Shown one piece after another: positions 23,064 to 34,994 of a stretch of 64,000 nt of DNA (its first letter is position 1; every line of letters begins with the position of its first letter). The notes under the pieces are model-generated. The model saw nothing but the letters and a program-made list of their open reading frames with translations. It ran no database searches and was not told where the DNA came from. The stretch comes from Cryptomeria japonica (Eukaryota; Streptophyta; Pinopsida; Cupressales; Cupressaceae). The position numbers and the translations under genes are program-made. Where the stretch lies: the NCBI RefSeq assembly GCF_030272615.1, contig NC_081412.1, positions 547,676,488 through 547,740,487 of the forward strand, in the 5' to 3' direction.

Positions 23064-25661
23064 ATGCCTGTTGAGACAAGATCAAGATCTAAGAAGATGA
23101 GTGAACCAATGTATCAACCCATGGACAACATAGCAAATGTGCAGTTTCAAACTAGTCAAACAGTGCAAGTTGAAGGTTCATCAAACACATCTCTACCACC
23201 ATATGGAACAATTCAACTTGGACCACCACCATTATATGAACCAGTGTTTGTACCTATGAAACCAGGACAAGGGAGTGTCCCACCAACTCCAAGAGGAAAT
23301 GCACCTTTCAATTGGAATCAGTCCAGCTTGCAATAGGAAATACAAACATTGTATGAAGAACCAACTCTCTCACAAGGATTTGCTTTGGGTCAAGGCATTC
23401 ACCAAGAAACAAATTCAAATATTCAACCAGACTCTTCATCTGATTCCGATGATTCAAATGATATTGACATGTTCCTTCAGAATCCAAAGATAACAAAAAA
23501 GATGGATAAGTTCTTGAGTAAAGTCTTTAAGATGTTTCCACAAAAATATCTTAACATGATGAGTAATGTGACCTCTTCGAACGAACAAGTCAATGTTCAA
23601 AAACAACAAAGTGGTGAGTTGTTAAGTTTCTCTCCACATCCAACTGAAGAAAATGTGCAACCTGAAACTCAGCCTACCTTAATGAGTAAACGTGCTTCAA
23701 AGGCATTGACAGTGACTATTCCTCAAAGGTCACCATTTGAGACCATAAATAATCCACTATTCAATGTAACACCTGCAACACAAGATCAAACAAGGACTAC
23801 GCAAATATTGACAAATATCCATCAACAAGAAGTAGTTCCTAATATGCATAAAATTGGATCAACATCTAAGATACAAAAAAGCTTCACAACTGGAATGCCT
23901 AATATCAATAATGTCCAAAGCAATTCCACGATGCAAAAAAGTTCTTATGTCTCGTTAAATTCAATATCTTTGTCAAACACTATTGCGACAGATCCTTCGA
24001 TAATGGCGACATGAAGAGCTACGGATAGTGGTTTGTACCAACAACAATTGTTGCAACGATTGAATAATATACAAAAGGTACAATCGAATGTGCAAACAAA
24101 TGATGTGCAACAACAACAATATCGCATTCGACAAGAAATTGCAGCGCCTTCGGCACCACTACAAGTTAACACAAACTTGCAACCATCACAATGGATTGGA
24201 CAAGCAACACAGCAAGTTAATGCAAGTGCCATACCCCATCCTAAGGAGAAGCAACGAAAACCATCTAAACAAAGTTTTTTACAATTGATGGGATATACAC
24301 CACGACAACAATTGGCACAAAGTCAACAAATTCCTATTTGTCAACCTCAACACCAACATGTGCCTCAATATGTGCCAAGGCAAGCAAGCTATTCTACTTC
24401 ACAACCGCAAGTGGCACCTATGCAATATCAACAACCTACTCAATTGCAATATCAACCTAGGCTCCAAGAAGCACAACAACAAGGTCAAAATCAAGGCATG
24501 GCACAACCGCAACAACATGAGATGTACCAAGAACTTTATGTGCCGGAAACGTCAAAAATGCCCATTGCAGAGTATCAACAACCGATCGGAAATGCGATAT
24601 ATCAACAAAGAATACCAACTGGGATTAATGATAGACCTCTAAAATCTGATACAATTGCGCAACAACTTGAGAAGTTGCAACGAAAAGTTGATGCATTAGA
24701 AACTAAAGGAACAAAGAAGTTGTATACAGATCAAGATTTATGTCCTAATCCATTTGACAAGAGTGTATACATGCCTCCATTCCCTAAGCATTTTGAGGCA
24801 CCTAACTTTGAGAAATATAAAGGGAATGGCAATCCAAAAGATCATATTCGAGCATTTTTTGCGGCATGTACGGAAGTGAGTTATGAAGAGACATATTTAA
24901 TGCGATTATTTGCACAAAGTCTCACGGGACAAGCCATGGATTGGTATTCACATCTCCCAGGAAATATAAAGACTTGGTCGGAATTGGCTCAAAATTTTTT
25001 ATCTCATTTCGCGTTTAATATCGACAGTGACGTGACTATGTCAGATTTATGCAATACCAAGCAAAAGCAAGGTGAACCATTAGTGACTTTCTTGCAACGC
25101 TGGCAAAGCTTGTATAGTCGTTCTTCTCTCGATATACCTGAAGAACAGCAAGTGAATCTGTTTATCCAGAATTTGGTCCCAGAAATGATGTATGAGCTAA
25201 AATTGAAAAGTCCTAGTACTATAGAGAAACTCATTAAGAAAGGAATGAGCATTGAAACGGCTCTTGTAGCTAAAGGAATTATCAAGCTCAATAAAGATAA
25301 TGACAACACAAATTATTCAGGGGATAGAAACAGATTTTGGTATAAGAACAAGAATGTCACTAATGATGGTGTTGTTGATGCGAGAGCGGTGAATGCAAAT
25401 CAACCCCCATTCACAATCAAGAAAATGAGTGTTCCTAACATGTCAACTATGGAACAAAATCAAGCACCAAGGAGCAATGTTTCTCAATAGCCACAATATC
25501 AACAGCATGCTCAACAGTCGCAATATCAATAGCATGTTCAACAGCCGCAATATCAACAACATGTTCAACAACAGCATGCTCAACAATATAATCAACAACA
25601 AGGCCAACAACAAAATCAACAACGCAAACCCTTCGGATCGTGGGATGGGCCCCCTCGATAG
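23064..25661 (+). pseudogene. gag: G3 gag
   Basis: Residues 1-555 are low-complexity and rich in Gln, Pro, Ser and Met, with CAA-rich runs (about 24033-24640). The Ty3 gag core starts near residue 560 (NPFDKSVYMPPFPKHFEAP) and includes YKGNGNPKDHIRAF, MDWYSHLPGNIKTW and LVTFLQRWQSLYSR, ending near residue 745. A Gln/His-rich minisatellite and FGSWDGPPR follow. No CCHC zinc knuckle is seen, so RNA binding, if any, would depend on another part. It is unusually large for a Ty3 gag because of the Gln-rich N-terminus. Five of the eight stops lie in this part. Confidence 0.88.
25491..25610 (+). repeat. Coding minisatellite in G3 gag
   Basis: CAATATCAACAGCATGYTCA-like units of about 24-33 bp are repeated four to five times and encode QYQQHAQQ-type peptides. 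Two of the in-frame TAGs (25488, 25530) fall at Gln positions at its edge or inside it. Confidence 0.75.
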
Positions 25662-28004
25662 TTTATGCCATTGGGAGAGCCTATCGAATCAGTAATGAAG
25701 CAATTAATACAAGCGAAATTTATCAAGCTACCAGATATTAAGGCAGAACCAGCGGTAAAGCCGCATTGGTGGAATGATAATGCATACTGTGAGTATCATT
25801 GGTCTAAAGGACATAAAACTGCTTCCTATTTTCAATTAAAACACATGATTCAAGATTTATTAGAGCAAGGAGTAATTGAGGTAGATCCACCCCATCCGAC
25901 CTCCAATGCTGATCATACCATTTTCAAAACTCCTTTGCTGGATCATGACAAGGGTAAAGCGTCTTCTTCCAACTCTGCTCAAATGGCCAATTATGCAAAT
26001 ACCGGTTATCACAATGTTATTAATTGTTTTTATGCGTCAAATGAGTATGTCTCCACCTTGAGAATAAAAGGACAAGATCCTTCTTGCGCGGTTACCACTC
26101 GTCGATCCAAAATAGTCTTGAAAGGAGCTCCTGCAGCTCCTCCCAAACCAACTCCTGCAAGTCAGTATAATCTTTTGGATCATCTAGGAAAAACACCTGG
26201 ACAAATATCCATTCTAGAGTCGTTGAAAATGTCTCCCATGCATCGTGCAATCCTAGATAAAGCTTTGACTGAGTCCACTATCCCGACAGATATTGATGTT
26301 GACCAATTTCAAGCGCGAATTGGACATTTAGCTGTTTCCCAAAGTGTCGCATTTTCTGATAGTGATATCTCATCTGATAAGCTCCCTCATAACGACCCTT
26401 TGCACCTAGAAGTCTTTGTCCATAATTGCAAAATCCGGCGAGTCTTGATAGATGGCGGAGCGGGTCTTAATATCTGCACCTTGAGAGTGATCATTGGCCT
26501 CGGATATACAGAAAATGACATTGATGCTTCCAAAAGGATAACAATTAAAGCATATGATGATGCTGAACGCCCATCCAAAGGGATAATTACATTGCCTATC
26601 AGAGTTGGTCTAGTGACAGAAAACACTTTCCTGAAAGTCCTAGACCTTGATCTCCCTTATAATATGATCCTTGGCCGTCCATGGATTCATGCAATGAAAG
26701 CGGTTCCATCCACCTATCATCAATGTTTAAAATATCCTTACAATGGAACTGAGATAACAATTCCAGGAGATCCTAATCCATTCCAGTTCTGTGCTACCCT
26801 AAAGGATACTCCTCGGCAGCAAGTCCCAGTCAATAGAGAGGCCAAATCAGACAGTTATGTGGATCCCAATGCATTGTTAGATGCTGTCAAAGGAAAACTG
26901 AAGATACAGGATCAAGGGTGTGGAGAATATTCAATGGACCAAACATTCCTCATCAGGAATTTGCCAATATCTCCGAAATCATATGGAAAACCGCATTTAT
27001 TGCAAAAGGAACCCAAGGTCATTATTCAATATCAGCCTCCTACTACATTTGCAAGATGGGGAGAACTTGACAAAGAAACTGTAGACGATGATGTCATAGA
27101 TTGGCTCTATAAAGATCCAACTGAAACCCCACCTATCAAGTTGCCAGTGGAATTGTATGGCAAAGGATTTACTATGCTGCAGAAGAAAGGATATGATGGT
27201 TGCAGTGGATTAGGTCTGAACAACAATGGAAGGCTAGAACCTGTCATACCTGAGAGGCGACCCCCAACTTTAGGGTTAGGTTTTGTACCATTACGAATTG
27301 GATCCACATCTATCAAAATGTCCACGTGTCGAAAAGGGCGTGATTCTGATGATGAAATAACACCTGAGGATACCCGACCTGAGACTGACTCTAATGAATG
27401 GGAGTGGAGTTCTTTTTCTTCTAGCTCCTATGCCCTAGACAATATCTTCATCGACCCTGATAATTTGCCTATGGAGGACAAACATGAAATAACTCCTCTT
27501 CCTAAAACATGTCCTCATGCTTGGATAGAGTCATTTTGGGATCCAAGCTCCAAATCCGATACAAGCAGTTCGAATAGTGACACCACAGATGTTCACATTT
27601 TTACCATATCAACCCTCTCTATCCTTACAACTGATGATGACATGCCCCTCATATATCCCCAACTTATCCAATATGACCAACAAGAACCGCTCACATTGGA
27701 CTATTTTCAAAATGACGAACCAATTGCAGAATTCCTAGGACTACGGGAAGGCATACCACAGGGCGATCATAAGGCAGGATTTGCTATTGACCTAGATTCC
27801 ACAGCATATTTCGGGGAGTCAACTCCCTCTTCCAGTCATGAAAAAGAAAAGAAAAAAGAAAAAAATCAAAAGAATAGATCTTTGAGTGAAAACTGTAAGG
27901 CACTCTCTGATCCTACAAAAGTAAAAATAAAAGACGTACCTGTGGGTGAAAACCTTTCTGAGGCGCCCAAAGGTGGAAGAGTGGACGTACCCCTATCAAT
28001 TTAG
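25662..28004 (+). pseudogene. G3 protease and G-patch region
   Basis: The segment 25665-28003 is open for 779 codons. A WWNDNAYCEYHWSKGHKT segment (near 25770) resembles the zinc-ribbon-like linker found before plant Gypsy proteases. The retropepsin active site is VLIDGGAGLNIC (Asp 1130, codon at 26451), with the second motif YNMILGRPWIHAM near 26660. A G-patch-like stretch follows at about residues 1365-1415 (GKGFTMLQKKGYDG, SGLGLNNNGRLEP, LGLGF). The rest is acidic and Ser-rich, ending in a Lys-rich stretch near 27840. The protease core looks intact. Confidence 0.85.
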
Positions 28005-31000
28005 GACAAATCAACCTTGCTTGTGGAAATGACTGAGGAAATCAATTTGGGTACACCTGACAATCCTAAGGTCATTCATTTTGCTGCTTCTCTATCAAAA
28101 CAAGAAAAAATAGATTTTGTCAATTTCTTTCTAGAGAAGAAGATCAGCTTTGCATGGTCCTATGCAGATATGTCTGGCCTCGATCCAAAGTTAGTCCTTC
28201 ATCATTTGCCATTGAAAGCAGATGCTAAGCCTGTTAAACAAAAGCTTAGAAAGATGCATCCTCAGGTGGCTCTTTTGGTCAAAGTGGAATTAAAAAAATT
28301 ACTAGATGTGGGCTTCATCAGACCCATTGATTATGCAGACTGGATTTCAAATCTAGTACCAGTTAGTAAAGTAACTGGGGGCATCAGAATCTGCACAGAT
28401 TTTTGGGACCTCAATAAAGCATGCCCTAAGGATGATTTTCCATTGCCAAACATAGACATCATAGTGGACATGACGGTTGGATATGAGATGCTTTCACTAA
28501 TGGATGGTTTCTCCGGCTACAACCAAATCCGTATTGCACCTGAAGATCAACATAAAACCGCATTCACATGTGCTTGGGGCACTTATTGCTGGAATGTGAT
28601 GCCCTTCGGTCTCAAAAATGCAGGTGCAACATATCAAAGAGCAATGACGACAATTTTTCATGATTTCATGCACACTTTGATGGAGGATTATGTTGATGAC
28701 TTGTTATGTAAATCTGTCACCAGAGATAGTCATGTAGCCATCCTGGGCCCAATCTTTGACAGAATGGAGACCTACAAACTCAGGCTCAATCCAAAAAAGT
28801 GTGTCTTTGGTGTTACAGCTAGCAAATTACTCGGATACATTGTTTCTCACCGAGGCATTGAGGTCGACCCCGCCAAGGTCAAAGCAATAATGGATATGCC
28901 TCCACCTTCAAACCTCCGGCAATTAAGAAGTCTGCAAGGAAAGCTCCAGTCAATTCGTCGCTTCATAGCTCAGTTGGCCGACAAATGTCATCCATTCCAA
29001 CATCTACTGCACAAAGGTGTCGCTTTTAAATGGATTGAGCAATGTCAATCAGCCTTTCAAGCTCTCAAAGACTATTTGCTATCACCGCCTATTCTAATGC
29101 CTCCTATAGAAGGAAAACCCTTTTTATTATATATCTCTGCAACTGAAACAGCATTAGGAGTTCTCTTGGCTCAACAAGATGAGAATGGCAAAGAAAGAGC
29201 TATTTATTATATCAGCCGGACACTGGTTGGTTATGAATTAAATTATTCAACTATTGAGAGGGCATGCTTAGCAGTGGTATTTGCAACACAAAAGCTCCGA
29301 CATTATATGCTAAGCCACCAAACATTGTTGGTTGCAAAAATTGATCCCTTAAAATATTTGCTTAGCCGAGCAGCTTTGACAGGTCGCCTAGCAAAGTGGG
29401 TCATGATCCTCAGTGAATTTGATATTGAGTATATGGAGCGAAAGGCGATAAAGGGACAAATCATAGCAGATCAACTTGCAGACGCTCCTATTTCTGATGA
29501 TCATCCCATGTTGACCGATTTTCCAGATGAATCAGTCTTTGCTCTCACACCATCTAATGAATGGAAGTTATACTTTGATGGATCCCATACCAAGTTCGGG
29601 TCCGGAGCTGGTATTCTGTTTGTCACCCCTCAAGGTGATGCTATTCCAAAGTCCTACAGAATAATTTTCCATTGTACCAATAACATTGCAGAGTATGAAG
29701 CACTGGTCACAGGACTCCGAGTAGCAGTCCACTGGAACATCAAGCATTTGCAAGTCTATGGAGATTCTCAATTAGTCATCCGACAAGTCAACGATGACTA
29801 CGAAACAAAAGACGAAAAGCTTATTCCTTATAAGCACATGGTAGATTTCTTCAAGACAAAATTCACAGCTATCCATTTCAGTCAAGTGCCAAGAATGCAA
29901 AACAAGTCGGCAGATGCAATGGCTACAATCGCTTCCATGTTGAATATGCCTCATAATATGGACAAGTGTGAATTCTTGGTCGAACAATTGCTGGTCCCCT
30001 CTTTTGACATTCCGACGGCTGACGTGATGTGCATTCTTGTTGGTCCCAATTCCCCATGGTACAATGACGTATATCAATATTTGAAATCCCAGACCTTACC
30101 ACCTAACCTTTCTGCTAACCAACGCCGAGCCTTTATCCGACAGACAGCCAAATATGTCATCATCGCTGACACTCTTTACCGTCGTTCCTTTGACCATACC
30201 CTCCTCAGGTGTTTGGATTCTGACGAAGCACAAACGGCTTTACACGAGGTTCACGATGGTATATGTGGGGGCCATTTCAATGGTCTTAGCTTAGCCAAAA
30301 AGTTGATTCATGCTGGGTATTATTGGCCTACTCTGGAAAAAGATGTTCATGAGTTTGTTAAGAAATGCTATAAATGCCAGATTCATGGAAATTATATTCA
30401 TGCACCAACTCAAGAGCTTCATTCTGTTATATCTCTGTGGCCCTTTTCTCAGTGGGGATTGGATCTTATTGGCAAGATTCACCCAACATCTGCAAATGGA
30501 CACAAGTTCATCATTACAGCTACAGAGTATTTTACAAAGTGGATCGAAGCGATCCCCATGACTTATATCACTGGTGTCCAAATTTCAAAATTCTTGTTGA
30601 ACTATATCATATGCAGATATGGGGTACCCCTTGCCATAGTCACAGATAATGGTTGACCTTTTAAAAATAAAGATGTCAAAGAGCTTTGTGAAAAATTTCA
30701 TATTCAACATCATTTTTCCAGTCCATATTATCCACAAGGTAATGGTCAAGCCGAAGCATCAAATAAAACCATTATCAAGATCCTGAAGAAAGTTGTCAAT
30801 GACGCTGGTCGAGATTGGCATGTACAGTTAAATCCAGCACTATGGGCCTATCGCACTTCTATCCGCACCCCTACTGGCGCAACACCTTATTCCTTGGTGT
30901 ATGGTGCGGAAGCCATTTTACCTTTGGAAGTCGAGATTCCTTCCTTGCGGGTTTCCTTGCAACACCTGATTGATGATGAGACACACAGAGTCTCTCGGTT

Positions 31001-31316
31001 GCATCAGCTTGAGATGTTAGATGAGAAACGTCAGACAGCTCTGACACATTTGCAAGCATATCAAAACCGTCTCCGTCGCTCTTATAATAAGAAAGTCAAA
31101 GGGCGACACTTTGAAGTGGGAGACATGGTTTTAAAGGCAAATCCCAAGAATGCACAGTCTACTGACATCATCAAGGGCAAGTTTGAACCTAATTGGGTTG
31201 GTCCTTTCATAGTAACTGCAGCATATGGCTCGGGGGCATATTAGCTTGCTACCCCGGAAGGTGAACCTCTGTCCGATCCTATCAACAGCATGCATCTTCG
31301 CAAGTACTGGGCATAA
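28005..31316 (+). pseudogene. pol: G3 RT, dual RNase H and integrase
   Basis: RT: FIRPIDYADWISNLVPV, then CTDFWDLNKACPKDDFPLP (Arg of the usual DFRDLN is Trp), FSGYNQI, MPFGLKNAGATYQR and the catalytic YVDD at residues 1876-1879 (28689). A degenerate first RNase H covers about 29121-29500. A second RNase H of the archaeal-like type has YFDGS (Asp 2172), NNIAEYEAL and YGDSQLVI. Integrase: zinc-binding H/H/CYKC near 30250-30375, catalytic Asp in WGLDLIG (2467), Asp in VTDNG (2528) and Glu in GNGQAEA (2564), spacing 35. A C-terminal GPFIVTAAYGSGAY-type region ends at 31316. The dual RNase H is the hallmark of the Tat clade. Confidence 0.93.
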
Positions 31317-33200
31317 TTCTCTATCGGTACTTATTCAAATATGATCCTGAAAAAATACAAAAAAATGAAAAAATGAAAAAATACAAAAAAATGAAAAAAT
31401 CAAAAAATACAAACAAATGAAAAAATCAAAAAAAAATACAAAAAAAGAGAAAAAAGCAAAAAAGCAAAAAAGTAACGAGCACAAAAATGATTCGCCCTCT
31501 ACTGAAAACCTGGCAAACAGGCGCTTTGGGCAAGTACCATGGTGAAAACCTGGCAATCAGGCGCCATGAGTAATGAGATTATTGCTCCGTCATCTATCAT
31601 GACTTCTAGCTATGCTTTCTCTCGGTCGGTTTATCATGCCTATCTTTGTCTCGACCCAATATTCTATTCCAGGCCTGTTATTGGTCAACATCACTGTCTT
31701 GCCTACTCCAGTTTCTTGTACATATGTTTTGGTCCCGGTCTATGTGTCTTTCAAGTACGCATTGGGTGCCTTCCCCTTGTCATGATCAATCACTGGAGCT
31801 TTTGAATCCATAAATGTCCTGAAAAAATTCAAAAAAATCAAATAATGTCCTGAAAAAACTCCCTAAAAAAATTGAAAAAAGTCCTGAAAAAGTATCTAAA
31901 AATTCAAAAAAATCAAATAATGTCCTGAAAAAAGTCATAAAAATCAAATAATGTCCTGAAAAAACTCCCTAAAAAAATTGAATAATGTCCTGAAAAAAAA
32001 AAAAAGTCATAAAAATCGAATAATGTCCTGAAAAAATTCATAAAAATCAAATAAAGTCCTGAAAAAATGAACACAAAAACATTTCAAAACATTAAACTCC
32101 AAAAAAACAAACATTTTGCAATAAACCATCCTTTTGTGCATAAGACAAATCACTAAGCCTACATCCAACGACTCGCAATCCAACATTGTGCTTTAATGAA
32201 ATCACGCCTTAACAGATGAACTTTTTCATTCAAATCAAACATTCAAACTGATCAAAATTGTCTTATCAATCAAATATCAACATCAAAATCATTTGTCCTT
32301 GTTACTGCTATCATGGGTCTTATACAGGGTGTGGTATACTCAAAACCAGACTATGTCTTGTCTTAGACGGGGTACCGCATGTCCTGAAACCAGACAGCAT
32401 GATTGTCCTATCAGCACTTTCAACTTTTGACAATGAAGATCAAGATGTTTGTCTGATTTGTTTGAATTTGTGTGTCTTATTTTTTTTTATTTTTTTTTTA
32501 ATTGATTTATCTTTGGCTTCGATCATGTTCCTATGTTGCTCGATGATGTCACTGAGTGATTTAGAGTGACCAAGATGGCTCATGATCCCTTTCTTTTTTG
32601 ATTGTGATCGTCGTTTGTCTGTGATGTGTCTGTCTTTTGCAAAAAAGGGTTGCATTTCAGCTCTGGCCTTCAATGCCATGATGCTATGCATCCATTTTGC
32701 TACATAAAAATAAAGGTTCTCACCTACAAAGTGCATTACTGAAAGCAAGTTTTTCGTCATCTCTAACTGTCCTCTATCTCATTTCTTACTAACATTTCTT
32801 CCGTCAGTCCGGATAGTCAGTTCGGTCTAGTGCTCCGATATCCAAACACATATGCTGCATCCTGCATCCATTTGGTTAGTACATTTGCATTATATCAAGC
32901 TTCATATCAAGCATTTTATCCATTTTATATCATAAATGCATCAAAAATACAAAAAAAAAAATACATCCATACATGTTCCACAATTCATTCATCAACAGTG
33001 CATAAGTCATCCATACATAGAAAAATAACTACAAATCATAACACATTGCATCCCATCATATCGATGCATATCATATCATATGTCAAAATAATATCGGAGT
33101 ACAAAATTGGACTATATGTCCTAAGTATGGCCCGCAGGCTGACTACAACATATCAAACTACATAATGTCCACTATCTGTCATACGGAGCATGTGCCTCTG
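31317..33200 (+). other. G3 region between integrase and the antisense ORF
   Basis: No gene is supported. It holds A-rich simple repeats, a near-duplicate of GTGAAAACCTGGCAATCAGGCGC at about 31501 and 31540, GTCCTGAAAAAA iterations, and a stretch at 32310-32410 with two CAAAACCAGAC/GAAACCAGACAG phrases reminiscent of the G1 3' repeats. Confidence 0.6.
31340..32110 (+). repeat. A-rich simple repeats and GTCCTGAAAAAA iterations
   Basis: 31345-31470 is ATGAAAAAATCAAAAAA-type sequence. From about 31815 to 32070, AATGTCCTGAAAAAA recurs about eight times with CTCCCTAAAAAAATTG or AAAAATCAAATA between copies. Confidence 0.8.
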
Positions 33201-34994
33201 TCACTGGGTGCTCCCTCTGTCCTCCTCATCCCTGTCATGTCTCGCAGATGATGTCCCTCCTGGTCCTGGCTGTGGTGGTCTCATCGGTCCACTCACCCCC
33301 ATGCTGCTCAATGACCTCCGAGAGCGTGACCTGCTCTCTGTCCTCGATCGTGCCCGATACGAAGGTGCTCTCCGCTCCGGTGGAACTGCACTCTCATATA
33401 GTGTCCTCCAATACAGTCTCTCCTCTCCGGTCTCTACCAGCATCTGTGCCATCTCCCGTGCACTGGCATCCCTAATCGATCCAATGAACTCAGTGACTCT
33501 CTGTCCCTCTCGCTGTGCCTGAGCTATTGTTGTATCTCGTTCTGTCCTCAAAATGGCATTCTGTCTCTCTAATGTCGCAATATAATCCTGCTGGCTCACT
33601 ATGGTAGCCCTGCACGTATCCATCTCCTCTGTCCTAGCTGTCCCTGGCTCTATAGGAATATCCTGCAATGTCTCCTAATCAGCTGAGTCTGGCTCATTCT
33701 CCCCATCATCATCTCCATCATCATCCTCCCCACCATCATCCCCATCAATCTGATCATCTCCGTCATCATCCTCCTCATCCTCATCATCTCCCTCCTCTCC
33801 TGTGAGTGGGAAGTCTTCCTGTCTCCTAGGCACTGAAATATCAGGATCAGTCAAAGGCACTGGCCGTCGTTGTGCAAACCATGTCTCATACTCCTCTGTC
33901 GTCCCAGCATCCACCACATCTGACCTCCACTCCCATTGTCTCGGCTGTAGCTGTGCAAAGTCGGCATAGGCTATGTGTGGCTGAATCATACTCCCCCACT
34001 GACTCGTCTCTCTGTGAGATCGGGCAAAGCATGTAGTCCTCCTAGGTACATCCTGCGTCTCTCCAAACTGTCGTCTGACCCTCTCTGGTAGGTATAACTC
34101 AATTACTCTCTGGCGATTCACTGGCCGCCCAATCAAGTACCTCTCCTATCTGCAATATGGTAGCTTCTCATGATCATCTGACCATCCGGGGCAATCTTGA
34201 TATGGCCTCCATATGAACTCTCTCAGTCTGTCTAGCTCATGTCGCCAGTATAATATGTATCCAAATGGACCCTATCTCAGTGCTCCACCATAGCTATACA
34301 CATATGGTCGGTGTGGTACACTCTGTCTCTCTGCAATCGGTCGACATATGGCTATGTGCTCAAATGCCCATACCTGAAGCAATGTGACTCCACAGCTCAA
34401 TGTCTGCACTCCCTCATATGCTATCTGATGCAGCTGAAAATATAGCATAGCAAGTACACATGGTCCCCATGCGTACACCGTACCCTCTGTCGCCATCCAC
34501 TCTAGTACTCTTCCCCATCCAATAGGGAATCCATGTCCTCATCTGTCACCTGCTAGTAGACATGCTATCACAACTACTATCACCACATATCGTCGATCAT
34601 ACTCGGAAGCCATGCTCTCCCAGCCGATCTCCCTCTCGACAATGTCCAAGTCATCTGTGTCACACTCAAATAGCCTGCATAATGCGTCTCTACCTGTCAC
34701 TGGGTCATACTCTATCATCTCCCCATGTATCAGAATGCGGAGGATGCGCCACACATCCTCTAGAGTCACTGTCACCTCGCCAGTCGCCAAATGGAATGAG
34801 GAGGTCTCTGAATGCCATCGCTCTGCCAATGCGGTAAGCAATCCTGTGTTTGCCCTAATCTCGGGCATGTATGTGATGTAATATATCCCCAGTCCTGGTA
34901 ATGTGTCTCTCTCTGTGCTCCTGAGTCTATGTCGTAGCATGAAACAATCCGGTCGGTTCTCCCGTGTGCTCAACGGATACTGTCGACTCTACAT
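33201..34994 (-). pseudogene. Antisense plant-mobile-domain-like ORF of G3
   Basis: Minus-strand frame of 598 codons from ATG 34994 to the stop at 33201, with five in-frame stops (TAG 34991, TGA 34541, TAG 34274, TAG near 34153, TAG 33677), all explainable as CAG or CGA changes, and no frameshift. The N-terminal half has LTALAERWHSETSSFHLATG and EVTVTLEDVWRILRI, the pattern of the plant mobile domain (MAIN/aminotransferase-like), continued by GVTLLQVWAFEHIAICRP. Then come an Asp/Glu run (about 33690-33800), a probable coiled coil and an Arg/Ser-rich tail (RARSRTESRSRSRRS). This domain occurs in host regulators and in transposons. Its role in the element is unknown. Confidence 0.8.

Larger units (their letters stand above)
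23064..31316 (+). pseudogene. gag-pol: G3 gag-pol polyprotein, one frame with eight stops
   Basis: From ATG 23064 (MPVETRSRSKK) to TAA 31314-31316 there are 2750 codons in one frame with no frameshift. In-frame stops are TAG 23334, TGA 24012, TAG 25488, TAG 25530, TAG 25659, TAG 28002, TGA 30654 and TAG 31242 (first base). Each fits a C-to-T change (CAG to TAG or CGA to TGA). The flanking residues support this; for example, the stop after VTDNG sits where related integrases have Arg. Domain order is Gln-rich gag, protease, G-patch, RT, RNase H, second RNase H, integrase. Three sub-entries give details. Confidence 0.93.

Noticed and set aside
23064-31316. Endogenous caulimovirus (pararetrovirus) sequence
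   Set aside because: Integrase with DDE, two LTRs, polypurine tract and target duplication show an LTR retrotransposon; no movement-protein motif is seen.
31335-31556. Minus frame with poly-Phe
   Set aside because: Product of the A-rich simple repeat.
33190-34881. Plus-strand frames (33190-33522, 34562-34881)
   Set aside because: They are shadows of the antisense plant-mobile-domain frame, which has the domain motifs and the coherent stop pattern.
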